From Anodontia alba (Eukaryota; Mollusca; Bivalvia; Lucinida; Lucinidae): a stretch of DNA of 64,000 nucleotides. The notes beneath the pieces were generated by a model. It did not search any database. It saw nothing but the letters and a program-made list of their open reading frames with translations, and was not told where the DNA came from. The translations under genes and the position numbers were made by a program. Below, piece by piece: positions 47,955 to 57,972 of this stretch (position 1 is the stretch's first letter; every line of letters starts with the position of its first letter). The stretch lies in the NCBI GenBank assembly GCA_964016985.1, contig OZ024823.1:130034112-130098111 (forward strand). Direction: 5' to 3'.

Positions 47955-48511
47955 AAACAAGGTTGATCAAATTTACATAGTTTTATCATACTATGTAACT
48001 AAGCAGCACACAGAACACAGTTTATGCCATTGTATCTATACTATTTCATTATAAGAAGCGACCATCAAGCGTATCCTTAGTCAGTTATATATAGTCCAAA
48101 TCTTACTAGAACTATTTCCTTGTCCTATATAAAAATTAGTATGAAATTTTACTGTTCTCTTTCGATGACAGTTAAGCAAAATTTTCATGCGTAGAAACTC
48201 GGAAGACGAGGTATACAGGGTACATCGGCATTTCGCTATATGTTTACTTAATTAAAAAAAAGTATTGTTTAAGGTGAATGAATACACCTTCAAGGCGTAT
48301 CAGTCCGACCTGATTAACTTGCATCTCTTTGGAACAAATTCCTTTCCTTCGATAAATTGAATGATTCGTATACAATTGGAACAAATTATTTCCTTCTAGA
48401 ATACACCTCTTTTCAGAGTATGAATGTGTATTCATACCCTTAAGAACGTTCGGTTGAAAAGGTAAATTGTAAAATCAGTATTATTGCATCGAAAAATAAA
48501 CTATGGCAAAT

Positions 48512-48743
48512 GAACTAGCGCACGACAAAACCTATAATAAGACTTGTGCGACCAGCAAACTCAGATCAGCCTGTGCATCGGCGCAGTCTGATCAGATTTT
48601 TCGCTGATCGTATGTGCCCTCTACAACCTCTGGGCTATCCAAAGAGGGATAAACTAGCCCTTGTCGTATTGGGTGGATGTACAGGCTGATCTGTCTTTGC
48701 TAGTTACACATGCCCTATTGTAGGTTTTGTCGTGCGCTGGCTC
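48512..48743. repeat. Inverted-repeat element with GCACGACAAAACCTA ends, copy 2
   Basis: TAGCGCACGACAAAACCTAT faces TAGGTTTTGTCGTGCGCTGG. The order of internal modules matches 17925-18161, including CCTCTGGGCTATCCAAAGAG, where copy 1 has a CCCTCTTTGAACAGCCCGGAGG segment in the opposite sense. Confidence 0.78.
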
Positions 48744-48856
48744 AATTATCAATGTATTCATTTTATCAACCCCAGTTAGTATAAAGCATTCATAAATTTC
48801 AATAGAAAGAAGGCTTTTTAACCCATTTAAGCCGAGCGTCCCATAAAAGGGACATT

Positions 48857-48924
48857 GGCAAACAGTGTAGACCCAGATCAGACGCCGCAGAAAGCGGCGC
48901 CTGATCAGGGTCTACACTGTTTGC
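48857..48924. repeat. GGCAAACAGTGTAGACC hairpin
   Basis: CCCAGATCAGACGCCGCAGA faces AGCGGCGCCTGATCAGGGTC. Flanked by CGTCCCATAAAAGGGACATT and a shared AAATGGACCTG block, also seen around 35307 and 58487, so the hairpin may be the core of a longer repeat. Confidence 0.78.
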
Positions 48925-49963
48925 ATTAAATTCAGAAATTTCTACAAAACATGACAATAATGAAAATTAACCAGACACCCCTTATACAGGAAATGGACCT
49001 GTCGTAAGAGTTAATGTAGAAGAGTCTACTCGGCTTAAATGGGTTAAAGGGGACTGCACAGACTGGACATACTTGGTAGATGTTCCGCCATTTTAGAAAG
49101 GAAGCACAGTTTTGTGGTTTCCTGTCTGCTTTCCTACACATAAGAACCCTTCTGAAAAGGCTGCTTTAAATTGAAGTAATTTGTACCCAAGGAAAGCGAA
49201 TGACTTCTCTTTATGGTAGACACCTTTTCAGAAGGGCGGGAACCAAAACTATTTTGGCAGAAAAGCTTCACTTGAAAGTATATTGTTCGCCTTAATGGGT
49301 ATGGCTACACTTTCATGGGAGGGAACTGTCAAAAATGGTTTTGTCCCTTTCTAAAAAGGGGTTTACTCTAAATGAAAAGAATTTGCTCCCCGTGGGAGCT
49401 GATTATTTTGTTTTAGACTAAATCCCTTTTCAAAAGGATCTTTTATGTATAGGAATCCAAACAGATAGTCACAAAAGTTATCTCCCGAAAATATACTAAG
49501 GGCATCAAGTCCCCTTAGGGTATGATGCTTTAATGTTTAGTGTTGTATGTGCATGAAAGTGAGCTTGTTATAAACACGATATTATTACTGACAATGTAGA
49601 AGATCATAACTATTAATCTCATCAATACAGCTTCTGTACTGCATCCAGATCTGTCTATTTTTCCATACGGCTCACCCAAAACACACTAGTAGCCTACGCT
49701 GTATCAAGTAGGGCCAGTCTTGTCATTGTACTTCCTGGGTAATTAATCTACGTATTTGCCCTAATTATTCCAAAAGAATAACTGATTACCATTCTTGTTG
49801 TAAAACGAATTCATTGGATTATTGTGATATTCCATCCTGATGAGCCTATTCAGTGAATGAAACTCGTTAGAAGTTAAAACATTTCAAATAATATACAAAA
49901 CTTCTAAACTGAATGTACAACAGCAATATTATTACAAACAAAATATTTTTCACATGTTTTCAG

Positions 49964-50105
49964 GAATCAGGGGACGAGTCTGACTACGACAAAACTAAGC
50001 GATCCAAGAGTAAAGGCAGAGAGGACTCGTTCAAGATCAAAGATAAAGATGATTATCATTCTCCATTCTGTCGGACACCGAGCGCATCCCATGTCGATCC
50101 CAGAG
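49964..50105 (+). CDS. para: Sodium channel exon: end of I-II linker
   Basis: 142 nt encoding a strongly charged stretch, ESGDESDYDKTKRSKSKG then REDSFKIKDKDDYHSPF and TPSASHVDPR. The acceptor is CATGTTTTCAG before 49964 and the donor is GTACTG at 50106. It enters in phase 0 and leaves one base (G) for the next codon, which the following exon completes as GAT (Asp) of DVMVLKD. No domain is expected here; the exon links the linker body to domain II. Confidence 0.9.
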
Positions 50106-50261
50106 GTACTGATTTATCCTCAATATTCGGTCACAGGCGCTTACTGTAATAATTTATTTCGCCTTGATGTGGGACAACTTTAGTCCTGACCATACTTGTC
50201 CTAAAATTTCAAAGTCCATTTTACTACCTAATAATGTGCCTGAAAAACTGCTGGTTGAGGA

Positions 50262-50328
50262 GCAAACAGTGTGGCCCCAGATCAGACGCAGCGTTCTGCG
50301 GCGTCTGATCAGGATCTACACTGTCTGC
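50262..50328. repeat. GCAAACAGTGTGG hairpin
   Basis: CAGATCAGACGCAGCGTTCT faces GCGGCGTCTGATCAGGATCT, with GCAAACAGTGT/ACACTGTCTGC tips. Confidence 0.75.
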
Positions 50329-50729
50329 TCAGGCCTTGGGGACTCAATACTTAGTCAACATGGTAGTTTTAGCGCGTGTCGGTTTTTCTAGGGATTGTAG
50401 GTTCCATTTACATTTAGGACGGAAGTCATCCTATGCTTATTCAGAACGGAAGTCTTCCTATGCTTGAGCTGTGCTTATCCCTTGCACAGAAACTTTCTTA
50501 TCTGTCCAGATATAATCCCGAAATGATAGAAAAACTTCTAATTGGGCATTAAAGCACACCAAGTTGAACGTAGTGTGAAATTAGATACCTTAGCCCAAGG
50601 ATTCCTATCCCCTGCCCTGAAAAAGACTTTGGCAAACAAAGTAGAAGAAATAAGAGAAATAAAATAGGCCAGACTCCAAAAGGACCTGTGCAATGAGTGC
50701 TGTAGAGAAGTCCATTAGGGCAATAATTA

Positions 50730-51186
50730 AGGCTGGCACAATTAATCGGATAATCGATTAATTGATCGATAAATTCTACGAAAATGATTATCGTTACAGA
50801 TTTGCTAATAATCAATCATTTGGTTTTTGTCTGTTACTTTACAATATTTACTTTTAGTATTCAGACACCTCAACTCCTTAATTTCTCTCAATTTTGAACG
50901 AGTACAATTTAAAACCCAATGTTGTGTCTAAAAATAGCTGAATGAGTGGCAAACAGTGTAAACCCTGATGAGACGCCGCGTTTTGCAGCGTCTCATCTGA
51001 GTCTACAATGTTTGCTCAGGCCTGTCTGGCCAAAGACGTACAGTAAAATATAACCTATGGTAAGAGTCATGCTCAGACAGACAGGTAAAATTATTACAAA
51101 GTCTTCAGCGATTACTACTCGATTATCGATCACAACGGCAGGACTGATAACCGATTATCTTTTGAGCTCTGATTAGCCAGCCCTAT
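50730..51186. repeat. Foldback with AGG(G)CTGGC ends, containing a nested hairpin
   Basis: Inverted ends AGGCTGGCACAATTAATCGG and (reversed) AGGGCTGGCTAATC. TTAATCG and ATTATCGAT motifs line both arms. The 65-bp hairpin at 50948-51015 (GGCAAACAGTGTAAACCCTG) sits in the middle. Related TCGATTATAATCG text appears at 34190-34300 and 34650-34730. Confidence 0.55.
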
Positions 51187-51597
51187 GCCAGAATTGGTTG
51201 ATGCTTATTTCAGTGAATGTGGAACATATGAAACGGTGTCTTCAGGATTTATGCTACGCGGACAGTGAAGTCCAAGATCAGTCAGCACAGCCTGATCATG
51301 GCCTTCACTGTTCGCTTACAGAATCGTCGAACATTACACGAGATACCGGACATGGGAGTCCAAAGATGTGATGTTTTAAAGCAGGTTGTCTTTTAATATG
51401 CTCGTACAAGTCAAACTGAATACATTGTAATCACCTAAGCTTGTTTGCAAGGGTGGTCTCTTAAGGCAGGTTTGACAGATTATATCAATGTTTAGCAAAG
51501 GTCCTTATCAAATTGTACGGCTTTGGCGACTGACCTGGATCTTTATTGTTGGCTCCGAAGACACATGTTCTTATAATATATCTCTTTTATATTTTAG

Positions 51598-51902
51598 ATG
51601 TGATGGTACTGAAAGATCTGTTAGAGCACGTTGAGACAGCCTCACGTCGCCGAAGCGCCCTCAGTTTGAGTGTATTTAGCGTTCAAGAGGAGCCACTCAA
51701 AGATAAACTAAACCGAATATTATGCAGCTGGGAGTGCCCATCCTGGTTTCAGAAGTTCCAAAAGATGGTTGGGTTTATTGTGTTGGACGCTTTTGTGGAC
51801 TTGTTTATCACTATATGCATTTTAGTTAACACAGCCTTCATGGCATATGATCAACATGGTCTAACCGCGGAGTCAAAAAACTTCTTAGAAAGAGGAAATG
51901 GG
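51598..51902 (+). CDS. para: Sodium channel exon: domain II entry and S1
   Basis: 305 nt. With the G carried from the previous exon it begins DVMVLKDLLEHVE, matching the conserved DVMVLNDII start that precedes domain II in para channels. A cytoplasmic stretch follows (EEPLKDKLNRILCSWECP, WFQKFQKMVG). Then comes the S1 membrane helix (FIVLDAFVDLFITICILVNT, about residues 61-80) and the S1-S2 loop ending FLERGNG. The acceptor is TTTATATTTTAG before 51598 and the donor is GTAAAT at 51903, in phase 0. The loop joins directly to VFSTIFAVEAG of the next exon. Confidence 0.95.
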
Positions 51903-52194
51903 GTAAATTACTAGTATGATGTACATTTATACCACCCGGCAAACTGTCTTTGTGGTGGTATACTGTTTTCACGTCCGTCTGTCTGTCTGCAAACTTACCT
52001 TGCGGGTGTATTAAAGACATGTAAGCCATGCTTATTGATTTTTCTTTTTAACTCCTAAGAATAAATAATGCTTGACGTTTCATGTAGATTATCTTTGAAA
52101 TAAGGCTTGGCATTTCATGTGAATCATCTGCTAGGTTACCAGACGATTCTCATGAATGTCGAGCCTATTTTTTCTGTCAAATACAACACTATTT

Positions 52195-52412
52195 GATCCA
52201 CCTCATGACAAAACCGGCATGTGAGCACAGTGAAGACTCAGTTAAGACTGGGCAACTGCCCAGTCTGATCAGAGTCTTTGCTGTGCGTTCAATGGGTAGC
52301 TTAGGACTCAAGCTTTCTTCATGCGGACAGCAAAGACTTTGATCAGACTGGGCTGATCTGAGTCTTTGCTTGGTGCATCTGCCATTTTGTTGGTTTTGTC
52401 ACAAGGTGGCTC
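52195..52412. repeat. Inverted-repeat element with CCTCATGACAAAAC ends, copy 2
   Basis: Left GATCCACCTCATGACAAAAC and right GTTTTGTCACAAGGTGGCTC. Shares CAATGGGTAGCT(T/A)AGGACTC and CATGCGGACAGC with copy 1 at 43107-43330. Confidence 0.75.
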
Positions 52413-52984
52413 ATTTCAGACTGTACTCTACAACAATTTTAAGGTTTCAAGGGAAAGGATACACTTCTAAAGCAGACCACTCTATCTTGAAAGTATTTGC
52501 CTCCAAGTATTTGCCTCAGAGTAGGGCCACATTTACGAGGGGCGGTCGGAAAATATCCGGACTTCATGCTACTATCATTCCACGTGCAGCTTCCTTCATA
52601 TACTATTCATGAGCGAAAACTACATTTTATTGCCTGTAAAGCGCTTAATTTATTTTCATTTGGAAGTTTTGAGCATTTAAACAAGGTAGATGTTTGGGCT
52701 ACCGTGAACTCTAAGCTGGAGGAACAGAGATCTGTTATAACAAGAAATCCGCGGAAGGCGTCATCGCACCTGCTGGCGCAAAAGTCACAGGAGCCACAAT
52801 CAGAATGTGGTTATTAAATAAGTTTATTTCATTCTTAGCAGTGCTTAGTTGGAAAACTGGGTTGAAAAAAAATGAAGACAAAGTGCCTAGTGGGGCACAT
52901 ATATTCCAGGCCAGTGCCATTCCCTCTAATGGCTATATCTTCAGCACTGACTTTTCGTATTATACAGCCCAATGATAATGGAAC

Positions 52985-53935
52985 GTCCACGTAAAATGTG
53001 TAAAAGTCACTGGAGCGTGAAATATTGAAATATAGGTCAAGGTCACTGGGTCAAGGTACCTGCCAAGCCAGTGCAATGAGGTGAAGCACTATGCAAGGTT
53101 TAGTGGTTGTGGGTCTTATATTTGAGGAGATACCGAACATCAACATAAAATGTGTCAGTCACTGGAGTGCAAAATATAGGTCAAGGCCACCAGGTCAAGG
53201 TACCTGTCTAGTCAGTACATCCAGAAGAAGCACTATATAAGATTTGGTGGTTGAAGGCCTTACAGTTGAGGACATATGGAAGGGCGACGTAAAAGGTGTA
53301 AAAGTCAATGGAGCGCGAAATATAGGTCAGGGTCACCCAGTCAAGGTACCTGTGGAGTCCGTACATTGAGGAGAAGCACTATGCGAGGTTTGATGGTTGT
53401 AGGCCTTATAGTTGAGGAGATATTGAACGTCGACATAAAATGTGTAAAAGGCACTGGAGCACAAAATATAGGTCAAGGTCACCGGGTCAAGATACCTGCC
53501 AAGTCAGTACATCTAGGAAAAGCACTATGCAAGGTTTGGTGGCTAGAGGTCTTACACTTGAGGAGATCTGGAACGTTGACGTAAATTATATCAAAGTCAC
53601 TGCAGCCAAAATATAGGTCAAGGTCACCAGGTCAAGGTATCTGCTGAGTCAGTACATTGAGAAGAAGCACTTTGCAAGGTTTGATGGTTGTAGACCTTAT
53701 AGTTGAGGAGATATCGAATGTCGACGCAAAATGTTCAAAGTCACTGGAGCGCAAAATATAGGTCAAGGTCACCGGGTCAAGATACCTGCCGAGTCAGTAC
53801 ATCTAGGAGAAGCACTATGCAAGATTTGGTAGCTGTATGCCTTCTAGTTGAGAAGATCTGGAACGTCAACGTAAATTATGTCGAAGTCAATGGAGCGCAA
53901 AATATAGGTCAAGGTCACTGGGTCAATGTACCTGC
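52985..53935. repeat. Minisatellite, about seven 146-bp GGTCAAGGTCACC units
   Basis: The block ATATAGGTCAAGGTCACCGG recurs near 53030, 53165, 53320, 53466, 53612, 53757 and 53903. Each unit also carries GAGAAGCACTATGCAAGGTT and AGTTGAGGAGAT. The spacing is close to 146 bp except for the first. Frames across it are periodic and not genes. Confidence 0.88.
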
Positions 53936-54625
53936 CAAGTCTGGAGGTCAGGGAGATGTGTCATGCAAGGTATGATGGTTGTCGTAGAATTGTAGTTGAT
54001 TAGAATACTAACTTTGACGTAAATGTCGAACTTCGACATAACAGAACTGTTAACAGACAGACGGACGGATGAACGGACAGACGAATGGAAAAGCGGGCAC
54101 CTATGTCGCAAAGTCAGGAGGGCAGGGAGATGTTTCATATAAGGTTTGATGGTTGTTTAGTCTTGTAGTTGATTAGAATACTAACTTTGACATAAATGTC
54201 GAACTTCGACATAACAGAACTGTTTACAGACAGACAGACGGACGAACGGACAGACAAATGGAAAAGCTGGCACCTATGTCGCAAAGTCTGGAGGTCAGGG
54301 AGATGTTTCATGCAAGGTTTGATGGTTGTTTACTCTTGTAGTTGATTAGTATACTAACTTTGACATAAATGTCGAACTTCGACATAAATGTTGACAGACA
54401 GACGGACGAACGGACAGACGAAGTGAAATCCGGATACCTATGTTGCAAAGTCAGGAGGTCAGGGAGATGTTTCCCACAAGGTTTGATGGTTGTTTAGTCT
54501 TGTAGTTGATTAGAATACTAACTTTGACATAAATGTCGAACTTCGACATAAATGTTGACAGACGGACGGACGGACGGACGGACGGACGGAAAATCGGACG
54601 CCTATATCGCACCCTGCTACAAGCA
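53936..54625. repeat. Minisatellite, four 165-175-bp GGAGGTCAGGGAGATG units
   Basis: AAGTC(T/A)GGAGG(T/G)CAGGGAGATG starts units near 53937, 54111, 54283 and 54447. Each has AATACTAACTTTGAC(A/G)TAAA, GTCGAACTTCGACATAA and a run of GACGGACGGAC. It follows the first array without a gap and ends CACCCTGCTACAAGCAGGTG. Confidence 0.88.
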
Positions 54626-55797
54626 GGTGCGATAAAAATTACTTTTAGAGGATGAAAAACCTTGACACATGTTTCAAAGGTTGCAGAAAGTTTTTTAATG
54701 CCTGCATATCCCATTCAACCTGGGCTTCCGAGCACAGTTTCACAGTTTATGTAGGGCAGGGCAAGCATGAAGGACATACCTAGGCCAGGGAGGCCCGCTG
54801 AGGCACACTCGTGGAGAATGTTGAGGTTTTTGTCAACAAAGGTCGCAGAGTGATATTGCAGGAGACAGCTAGCGTCGGTAATGCGTCGGCAAATAAGCTT
54901 TTACACGAAAAAAGTTGGTTTGAGCATGGTAAGTACTAAATTGGTGCAGAAACAGCCGAGAGAAGACCAAAAGGCATCCAGGATGACCATAGCAAAAGAA
55001 CAGTTGGCACCTTTCAGCTATGATGAAAATAAGTTTTTGAACTGTATTGTCACTGGGGATAAAATGTGGGTTCATTACTCTGAGCATGCAATAAAAGCTC
55101 AGTCAAAGCAGTACAAACGAGTTGGTTTCCCACCTCCAAAGACGTTAAATCTGTCTCCATCTGCTGGCAAGGTTATGTGGGTTGTTTTTAGGGATTCACG
55201 GGGAATAATACTGGCTTATTTCATGCCAGAATGTCAAACTGCGACTGCTGGATACTCTTCAGAAGTTATTTTGAACAACAAAAACTTAAACTAAAGCTGG
55301 AAAAATAGTCCCAGGTTAGCCCAGAAAAAAATGTCCTTCTTGTGCATGACAATGCCTCCTCTCATGCTGTCTCTACAGCACGTAGCTCCTTCAAGTAGCA
55401 ATGCCGTCCCACCGCACAGATCTTGCCCCCATGTTTCCAGAACGGAAAACAGTTCTCGCTGGAAACAAATATGAGACCAAGGCGGCTTTGATTTCAGCTG
55501 TAAATCGATACCTCGGCGGCAGGTCTACTTCATGATTTGCAATGGGAATACAAAAGCTCCCACGAAGAGGGCAAAAGTGTATAGACCTGTTGGGAATATT
55601 ACGAAAAAGAATGAAAAATTTTTTTGAAAAATATTTAACGTTGGACAAATAAGAGCAAAACATCCAGATATTTTTCGACCGCGCCTCGTATATGCCTTTA
55701 AATGTAATGTATATATTTATGGATGAAATTGGTATCTGCTTCGGGGGTCTCTTTAACTCAATAACTTTAACTTTGCGTGCACTTTGTTCCAGGACTA

Positions 55798-56125
55798 TCC
55801 CGTAGGAGTAGCGGTCAGTATGCACATTACGCATGAGTGCAACATGCGTAAAAATAATTGCAATAAAGAGACATCCTCTTACAAAATAGTTTGCTTCTTT
55901 ACCGTAGTCTTAAACGTTTTTTGCTTCCAAAATAGGGGCTTCTCTTTGTTGGAGAGCGACACAAGAGAGAATCTTTCAAGATTTTTCCTGGATGTGCGTA
56001 AAAATGATTCTGTTCTGGCTACACCACTGTGTCCAGTAATCTTAAAAAGTGTGCGCGGTTTTGTAGAGTATCTAGCACCTTTACTTTTAGGAGCGCCTTG
56101 CGAAATAAGTCTTCTAGGATTTATC
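55798..56125 (+). pseudogene. Possible decayed duplicate of intron plus domain II S2 exon start
   Basis: Matches 57323-57660 in order: TAGGAGTAGC/TAGGCGTAGA, ATTACGCATG, AACATGCGTAA, TTGCTTCTTTACC(G/A)TAG, TTTCAAGATTT(T/C)TCCTG, and GTAAAAATAATTCTGTTCTGGCTA against AAAAATGATTCTGTTCTGGCTA-type text. Downstream it has TAGGATTTAT as the real exon does (exon 57591: LGFIT; here LLGFIG), then breaks into unrelated repeat. The acceptor and most coding bases are lost. Exon homology is tentative; homology of the upstream intron is clearer. Confidence 0.5.
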
Positions 56126-56164
56126 GGTATGCGAACAGCAAAGGCCCAGATCAGCCTGTACATC

Positions 56165-56410
56165 AGGTAGTTTAATCAGGCTCCGAGGTTATAAAAAACT
56201 TTTTCGTGTTCAACTCAGCTGATCGTGAAATTTTCTCTGCTGATTAATCTCAAATTACTAACATTTGCAAAATCTTTCTTGCTTAACATAGCTGAGCATG
56301 AAAATGTTTCTGCGAATAAATATGAAAATTCCATCTATTGTTGGCATTTTCATGTTTATTAGCGGAGAAAATTTTCACGGCATGAAAAAAGTTTCATAAC
56401 CTCGGAGCCA
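56165..56410. repeat. GAGGTTATAA inverted repeat, decayed
   Basis: GGCTCCGAGGTTATAAAAAA faces TTTCATAACCTCGGAGCCAG, with GCTGAGCATGAAAATGTTTC inside. Relative of 189-552. Confidence 0.7.
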
Positions 56411-56533
56411 GGTCCTTTATTGCCTCTTACAGAATAATTGGATATATAGAATATAATGCATACAGTATGAATCATGATCAGACTAAGCGGCCTTTTTTCT
56501 CGACGTTGTAACTGCAACAGGCATAAAACGTAA

Positions 56534-56809
56534 CATCACGAAAACATGCCTATATAATGTTGACCCCCTTAAACCCCACTTTTATATAGTAAAACTGGGG
56601 TTTAAAGGGGTATACATTTTTTCTTATTTCTGTTCAAAAACATAGATTGTGGTACTGAATGGAACCGCCTCGCCGAGGCGGTTCTAACGAGTACCCACAA
56701 TCTATGTTTTGAGCAGAAATAGGAAAAATATCAGAATTTTTATCTGAAAATTTTCATGTTTTTGGTGGCAAAATTTTCAATATATTTGAATAGGCTTGTT
56801 TTCGTAATA
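56534..56809 (+). repeat. Family A foldback element, copy 15
   Basis: Starts CATCACGAAAACATGCC and ends GGCTTGTTTTCGTAAT. Tip GGAACCGCCTCGCCGAGGCG is intact, but the left outer arm (TGGTACTGAA) is mutated. Confidence 0.87.
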
Positions 56810-57590
56810 ACTTTAAGCCCTGGGCTTTATTTATTTTGTGAGTGATTCACCGCGTTAACACAGCGGTAAAATCCACAAAATTAAATTAATTCTTAAAATG
56901 TACATAATCCTACACATTTACTGTACATCGAAAACAGGCTACTCCAAAAGAGAATTCAGTGACTGAACCACGCAGATGTGCTGGATCATCGGGCCTTTTA
57001 TTCTTCACGTATGCTTCAGAAGTCCCATTTTAGTGTAATGTTTTCTATTTAACGGTTTCTTTCAAAATAAAGTTTATATTTTTTTAAATCAAGAAAGCAT
57101 AAAATGGAATTCATACATTTTCAGGAAATGTTATTTTGTCAAAATATCCTTTCTGAAAATGGGTCTACTTTAACAGAAAAGATTTTGCTTCCCTCCCCTT
57201 GGGTGCAAATTCTTTCCTTTTAGAATAGACCTCTTCTCATAAGTGGAATAATGTGCAGAAAAGCAAATATAAAGTCACAAAAGTTTTCTCCTTTATACAA
57301 AACTGTGATCTACCGAATGCATAGGCGTAGAGCTGATTACGCATGTGCGTAACATGCGTAAGAAAACTATTTATGATAAAATGGTATTAACATAAAATAT
57401 TTTGCTTCTTTACCATAGGGGCTGGTCTTAAAGAAAAGAATTAGCTCCCAGAGAACAAATTCTTTCCTTTTAGAGTAGGCCCTATTTTGGAAGCGATTCT
57501 AGGCGTCGTTTTCAAGATTTCTCCTGTATGTACGTAAAAATAATTCTGTTCTGGCTAAGTCACTGAATTGCTTTGTTTTATTTGTTTCAG

Positions 57591-57764
57591 GTTTTCTCAA
57601 CAATATTTGCTGTCGAAGCTGGCATGAAGATAATAGCTTTAGGATTTATTACTTATATTAGGGATGGGTGGAATGCTTTTGACTTTTTTATCGTTACGCT
57701 CAGTTTTGTAGAAATGTTGATGGAAGGTGTGAAAGGGTTATCGGTCCTCAGGACATTCCGATTG
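57591..57764 (+). CDS. para: Sodium channel exon: domain II S2 to S4
   Basis: 58 codons, phase 0 at both ends. VFSTIFAVEAGMKIIALGF forms S2 with its conserved acidic residue. GWNAFDFFIVTLSFVEMLME forms S3. GVKGLSVLRTFRL opens the S4 voltage sensor with its first arginines spaced every third residue. The acceptor is TTTATTTGTTTCAG before 57591 and the donor is a perfect GTAAGT at 57765. S4 continues without a break in the next exon (RTFRL then [10 protein letters not shown]). This split of S4 matches the intron position in other animal sodium channels, from general knowledge. Confidence 0.96.
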
Positions 57765-57909
57765 GTAAGTACACCGACAAACACAGGCCTCTTAGCCCTT
57801 AACTCTCTCGGTGCCAAATTTCAGACGACATTTGTCGTCTGTTTTTTTTTTATTTTAACAAACTAACGCTTTGAAAGACATTTATATGTAAAGTTGATAG
57901 ACTGAATGT

Positions 57910-57972
57910 CAGACAGCGTAGATCCAGATGAGACGGTTCATTGAGCCGTCTCATCTGGATCTATGCTGTTTG
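57910..57972. repeat. Hairpin of the CAGTGTAGACC family, different tip
   Basis: AGATCCAGATGAGACGGTTC faces GAGCCGTCTCATCTGGATCT, nearly perfect; outer GACAGCGTAG/CTATGCTGTTTGC. The tip carries GACGG instead of GACGCCGC. Confidence 0.78.

Larger units (their letters stand above)
45978..49963. other. Intron with nested foldback insertion
   Basis: Contains family A copy 13, family A copy 14 interrupted by a TA-flanked element, an inverted-repeat element (48512-48743), GGCAAACAGTGT hairpins (47361-47427, 48857-48924) and repeated TTCTGAAAAGG/GAGTAGACC-type palindrome pieces (49140-49250, 49340-49445). 46715-47340, 47960-48500 and 49450-49960 show nothing I can identify. Confidence 0.75.
50106..51597. 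other. Short intron with hairpins and a TTAATCG foldback
   Basis: Contains GGCAAACAGTGT-type hairpins at 50262-50328 and 50948-51015 and a foldback at about 50730-51186, whose ends read AGGCTGGCACAATTAATCGG and, in reverse, AGGGCTGGCTAATCAGAGCT. The hairpin at 50948 lies inside it. 51190-51590 shows nothing recognisable. Confidence 0.65.
52536..55688 (+). pseudogene. Mariner transposon split by tandem repeats
   Basis: The left end CGAGGGGCGGTCGGAAAATA is mirrored by a right end TATTTTTCGACCGCGCCTCG, with TA on both sides (52534-52535, 55689-55690). A short N-terminal piece of transposase follows the left end (HLNKVDVWATVNSKLEEQ). Coding similarity resumes only after about 54740: AEAHSWRMLRFLSTKV, KKVGLSMVSTKLVQ, DQKASRMTIAKEQL, VHYSEHAIKAQSKQY and, further on, VLLVHDNASSHAVSTA. 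Stops and frameshifts break it. The 1.9 kb between is two minisatellite arrays, which explains the length of 3.15 kb against about 1.3 kb for an ordinary mariner. Inactive. Confidence 0.82.
51903..57590. other. Intron with split mariner, minisatellites and duplicated segment
   Basis: Holds an inverted-repeat element (52195-52412), a mariner split by two minisatellites (52536-55688), a possible decayed duplicate of the segment around the next exon (55798-56125), a decayed GAGGTTATAA-type inverted repeat (56165-56410), family A copy 15 and TCTACT/GAGTAG palindrome pieces (57145-57245, 57420-57490). 56810-57130 holds nothing recognisable. Confidence 0.75.

Noticed and set aside
53276..53975. Frames of 90-102 codons on the + strand
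   Set aside because: They lie in the 146-bp minisatellite, and a unit length not divisible by three makes the frame shift between units.
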